Below, piece by piece: positions 4,015-5,745 of a DNA stretch of 5,745 bases; position 1 is the first letter of the stretch; every line of letters starts with the position of its first letter. The stretch comes from a bacterium (GTDB lineage: Bacteria > Patescibacteriota > Minisyncoccia > Minisyncoccales > PEYH01), in assembly GCA_021163545.1 (NCBI GenBank), contig JAGGTU010000003.1, positions 1-5,745 of the forward strand, in the 5' to 3' direction. The notes beneath the pieces are model-generated. The model saw only the letters and a list, made by a program, of their open reading frames with translations, had not been told where the DNA came from and did no database searches. The translations under genes and the position numbers were made by a program.

Positions 4015-5052
4015 ATGGATATTAAAAACCTTAAAAAACAAGCTCAAAAAGAGCTTAATTTACTTGTAAAGATAGATGATTTAAAGGAATTTGAGAAGAA
4101 ATATTTGGGTAAAAAAGGGAAAGTTACTGAGCTTTTGAAGTCTTTAAAAAATCTGCCCCAAAAAGAAAGAAGATTGATAGGAAAGGAGGCAAATGAGTTG
4201 AGAGACAAACTGATGCTTGCAATCAAAGCAAAAAAAGAGGAGATAAAAAGAAATGAAATTGAGGAGAAAGAAAAACAAGAATGGATTGATATCACCGTCC
4301 CGGCAAAGAAAATTGAAAAAGGCCATCTTCATCCGCTTACTCAGGTAGCAGAAAAAGTAGAAGAGATTTTTATGAGTTTGGGTTTTTCTGTCATAGAAGG
4401 GCCGGAGATTGAAAATGAATGGTACAATTTTGATGCGCTTAACATTCCCAAAGATCATCCGGCAAGAGATTTATGGGATACTTTTTGGATAAAAGAACCA
4501 AGCACCAAGAACCAAGAACCAAAATTGTTGTTAAGAACTCATACTTCTCCTGTACAGATTCATTATATGGAAAAACACAAACCCCCTTTAAGAATTATTT
4601 CTCCGGGAAGGATTTATAGGTATGAAGCAACCGACGCCTCTCATGAAATTAATTTCTATCAGGTTGAAGGATTAATGATAGATAAAGATACGAGTGTGGC
4701 TAATTTTTACTTTATAATGGAGGAGTTTTTCAAATCTTTCTTTGGGAAGGAAACAAAAATAAGGTTGAGGCCAAGCTTTTTCCCATTTACTGAGCCAAGT
4801 TTTGAGATAGATGTTTTATGCTCTATTTGCAAAGGTAAAGGCTGTAGTGTTTGTTCACAACGTGGATGGATAGAAATAGCAGGGGCGGGAATGGTTCATC
4901 CAAATGTTTTGAAAGCAGTCAAAATTAACCCAAAGAACTGGCAAGGTTTTGCTTTTGGCATGGGATTGGATAGGCTGGCGATGATGAAATATAAAATTAA
5001 TGACATTCGATTGTTTTATTCAAGCGATTTGAGATTTTTAAAGCAGTTTTAA
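4015..5052 (+). CDS. pheS: Phenylalanine--tRNA ligase alpha subunit
   Basis: PheS is the catalytic subunit of the cytoplasmic alpha2-beta2 PheRS that charges tRNA-Phe. The 345-residue product has the expected parts: an N-terminal coiled-coil arm that touches the tRNA (residues 1-88), then the class II core with motif 1 around GHLHPLTQV (103-111), motif 2 (ISPGRIYRYEATDASHEINF, 195-214), the FPFTEPSFEIDV segment (257-267) and motif 3 GFAFGMGLDRLAM (311-323), ending in DLRFLKQF. A CxxC-x4-CxxC knuckle (Cys269, 272, 277, 280), known in some bacterial PheS, may bind zinc. Residues about 160-170 (KEPSTKNQEPK) are an extra loop encoded by heptamer repeats, placed before the conserved LLLRTHTSPVQ. 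AGGAG at 4007-4011 supports the ATG at 4015. pheT follows after an unusually large gap. Confidence 0.97.
   Translation: MDIKNLKKQAQKELNLLVKIDDLKEFEKKYLGKKGKVTELLKSLKNLPQKERRLIGKEANELRDKLMLAIKAKKEEIKRNEIEEKEKQEWIDITVPAKKIEKGHLHPLTQVAEKVEEIFMSLGFSVIEGPEIENEWYNFDALNIPKDHPARDLWDTFWIKEPSTKNQEPKLLLRTHTSPVQIHYMEKHKPPLRIISPGRIYRYEATDASHEINFYQVEGLMIDKDTSVANFYFIMEEFFKSFFGKETKIRLRPSFFPFTEPSFEIDVLCSICKGKGCSVCSQRGWIEIAGAGMVHPNVLKAVKINPKNWQGFAFGMGLDRLAMMKYKINDIRLFYSSDLRFLKQF
4495..4522 (+). repeat. Heptamer repeat inside pheS
   Basis: Four consecutive 7-base units, GAACCAA, GCACCAA, GAACCAA, GAACCAA, lie in the coding sequence and encode the extra loop EPSTKNQEPK. The surrounding protein sequence is conserved, so the tract behaves like an in-frame insertion in a tolerant loop. 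Confidence 0.85.
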
Positions 5053-5061
5053 AAAAATAAT

Positions 5062-5216
5062 GAAATAACTTCCGCAAAATTGACGCAGTTAATTTCCCCA
5101 GCGAGGAAATTGCTGCTCGGCGCTCGGCCTCGCTCTCTCGCTTCGTCCCGCTTAACGGGACTTCGCTCGAACCATGCCCGCTCGGCCTGCGCGACGCATT
5201 TTGCGGAAGTTATTTC
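5062..5216. repeat. 155-bp GC-rich inverted-repeat element between pheS and pheT
   Basis: The ends are exact 19-bp inverted repeats: GAAATAACTTCCGCAAAAT (5062-5080) and its reverse complement (5198-5216). The interior is much more GC-rich than its neighbours and holds hairpins AATTTCC/GGAAATT (5091-5097/5105-5111), flanked by GCAG/CTGC, and GTCCCG-CTTAA-CGGGAC (5145-5161), plus a 10-bp direct repeat CGCTCGGCCT (5121-5130 and 5179-5188). It ends 11 bases before the pheT start. It has the look of a dispersed, non-autonomous palindromic repeat inserted in an operon. A 61-codon frame running through it is not a convincing protein. Confidence 0.8.
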
Positions 5217-5227
5217 TTTCAAAGATT

Positions 5228-5745
5228 ATGATTTTTTCTTACAACTGGTTACAATCATTTTTTGAAAAGAGATTGCCAAATCCTCAAAAATTAGGAGAAC
5301 TTTTGACTTTACACAGCTTTGAGGTTCAGAAAATTGAAAAAAGAGGAAATGACTGGGTGTTTGATATTGACGTTACTCCAAATAGAGCGGATTGCTTTTC
5401 TCATTTTGGAATTGCAAAAGAATGTGGGGCAATTCTTAACTCAAAACTCAAAAGTCAAAAGTCAAAACCACAACCCAAAACTAAAAACTTAGATATCAAG
5501 AATTTTATTACAATTGAAGTTAAAAGCAAAACGGATTGTCCCAGATATACTGGAAAGGTAATTTTGGGAGTAAAAGTAAAGCCGTCTCCCAAATGGTTAC
5601 AAGAAAGACTTCTCTCCTGCGGAGTTTTGCCAATTAATAATATTGTTGATGCTACCAATTATGTAATGTTAGAACTTGGACAACCACTACACGCCTTTGA
5701 TCTCGATAAGATCAAAGGCGCAAATCCCAAATCCCAAATTCCAAA
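5228..5745 (+). CDS. pheT: Phenylalanine--tRNA ligase beta subunit, 5' part only (runs off the window)
   Basis: The first 172 codons are present. PheT supplies tRNA recognition and editing in the alpha2-beta2 PheRS. The start reads MIFSYNWLQSFFEKRLPNPQ, matching the family N-terminus, so ATG at 5228 is well supported; no strong ribosome binding site is visible because the inverted-repeat element lies just upstream. Residues 46-57 (DIDVTPNRADCF) and 105-160 (PRYTGKVILGVKVKPSP, then INNIVDATNYVMLELGQPLH and AFDLD) are conserved B1/B3 segments. Only about a dozen residues (QKIEKRGNDWV) separate the LTLHSFEV helix from DIDVTPNRADC. In E. coli a tRNA-binding OB-fold domain of roughly 100 residues sits here, so that domain is missing. 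Two heptamer tracts encode low-complexity loops (about 71-88 and from 166 on). Confidence 0.95.
   Translation, partial: MIFSYNWLQSFFEKRLPNPQKLGELLTLHSFEVQKIEKRGNDWVFDIDVTPNRADCFSHFGIAKECGAILNSKLKSQKSKPQPKTKNLDIKNFITIEVKSKTDCPRYTGKVILGVKVKPSPKWLQERLLSCGVLPINNIVDATNYVMLELGQPLHAFDLDKIKGANPKSQIP
5438..5487 (+). repeat. Heptamer repeat inside pheT, tract 1
   Basis: AACTCAA twice then AAGTCAA twice (5438-5465), decaying into related A/C-rich sequence to about 5487. It encodes the lysine-rich linker NSKLKSQKSKPQPKTKN between two conserved blocks of PheT. Confidence 0.8.
5722..5745 (+). repeat. Heptamer repeat inside pheT, tract 2 (cut by window end)
   Basis: AAATCCC, AAATCCC, AAATTCC and a partial fourth unit, in frame, encoding NPKSQIP after the conserved HAFDLDKI segment. 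The window ends within the tract. Confidence 0.8.

Noticed and set aside
5080..5265. 61-codon plus-strand reading frame between pheS and pheT
   Set aside because: It runs through the GC-rich inverted-repeat element and overlaps the pheT start in another frame; no ribosome site and a composition dictated by the repeat.

Overview
The window looks like a bacterial chromosome segment from a small, AT-rich genome. Genes are packed end to end, tRNA genes mostly lack an encoded CCA, aspects of PheT are streamlined, and a membrane-anchored orphan sits behind gatA. Together with many short period-7 repeats, this suggests the Patescibacteria / Candidate Phyla Radiation (Parcubacteria-like). That assignment is inference from gene style, not from a database match. 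Almost everything recognisable serves translation.

Layout. 1-192: non-coding, with a 27-bp direct repeat (70-96 and 161-187). 193-1914: gatC and gatA, two subunits of the tRNA-dependent amidotransferase that makes Gln-tRNA(Gln) and/or Asn-tRNA(Asn); gatB is not in the window. 1902-2516: a membrane-anchored protein of unknown function overlapping the end of gatA. 2513-2541: a good sigma70-type promoter leading into an RNA cluster. 2550-3219: tRNA-fMet(CAT), an interrupted tRNA whose anticodon region contains a complete elongator tRNA-Met(CAT), tRNA-His(GTG), tRNA-Arg(TCT) and tRNA-Asp(GTC). 3259-3406: a structured RNA candidate with a canonical T arm on a 17-bp closing stem, but no recognisable D or anticodon arm; it ends on a T-run that may terminate the cluster. 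3421-3941: a self-contained transcription unit with a perfect consensus promoter (TTGACA, 17 bp, TATAAT), a 5' UTR hairpin, a strong ribosome binding site, a 125-residue orphan protein and an intrinsic terminator. 3975-5745: promoter, pheS, a 155-bp GC-rich inverted-repeat element, and the first 172 codons of pheT, cut by the window end.

The genes fit together as a translation module: charging of Gln/Asn by the indirect route, charging of Phe, and several tRNA substrates including both methionine tRNAs.

The most unusual signals are: (1) the tRNA-inside-a-tRNA at 2622-2784; (2) the T-arm-containing RNA at 3259-3406; (3) heptamer (period 7) repeats that recur in tRNA spacers and also inside pheS and pheT, where they encode extra loop residues; (4) paired hairpins flanking 2998-3138 with a compensatory base-pair change; (5) an initiator tRNA with G55 and no GG in its D loop; (6) the orphan 125-residue protein under a consensus promoter; (7) a PheT N-terminus without the usual OB-fold tRNA-binding domain. 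No CRISPR array, transposase, rRNA or phage gene was seen.
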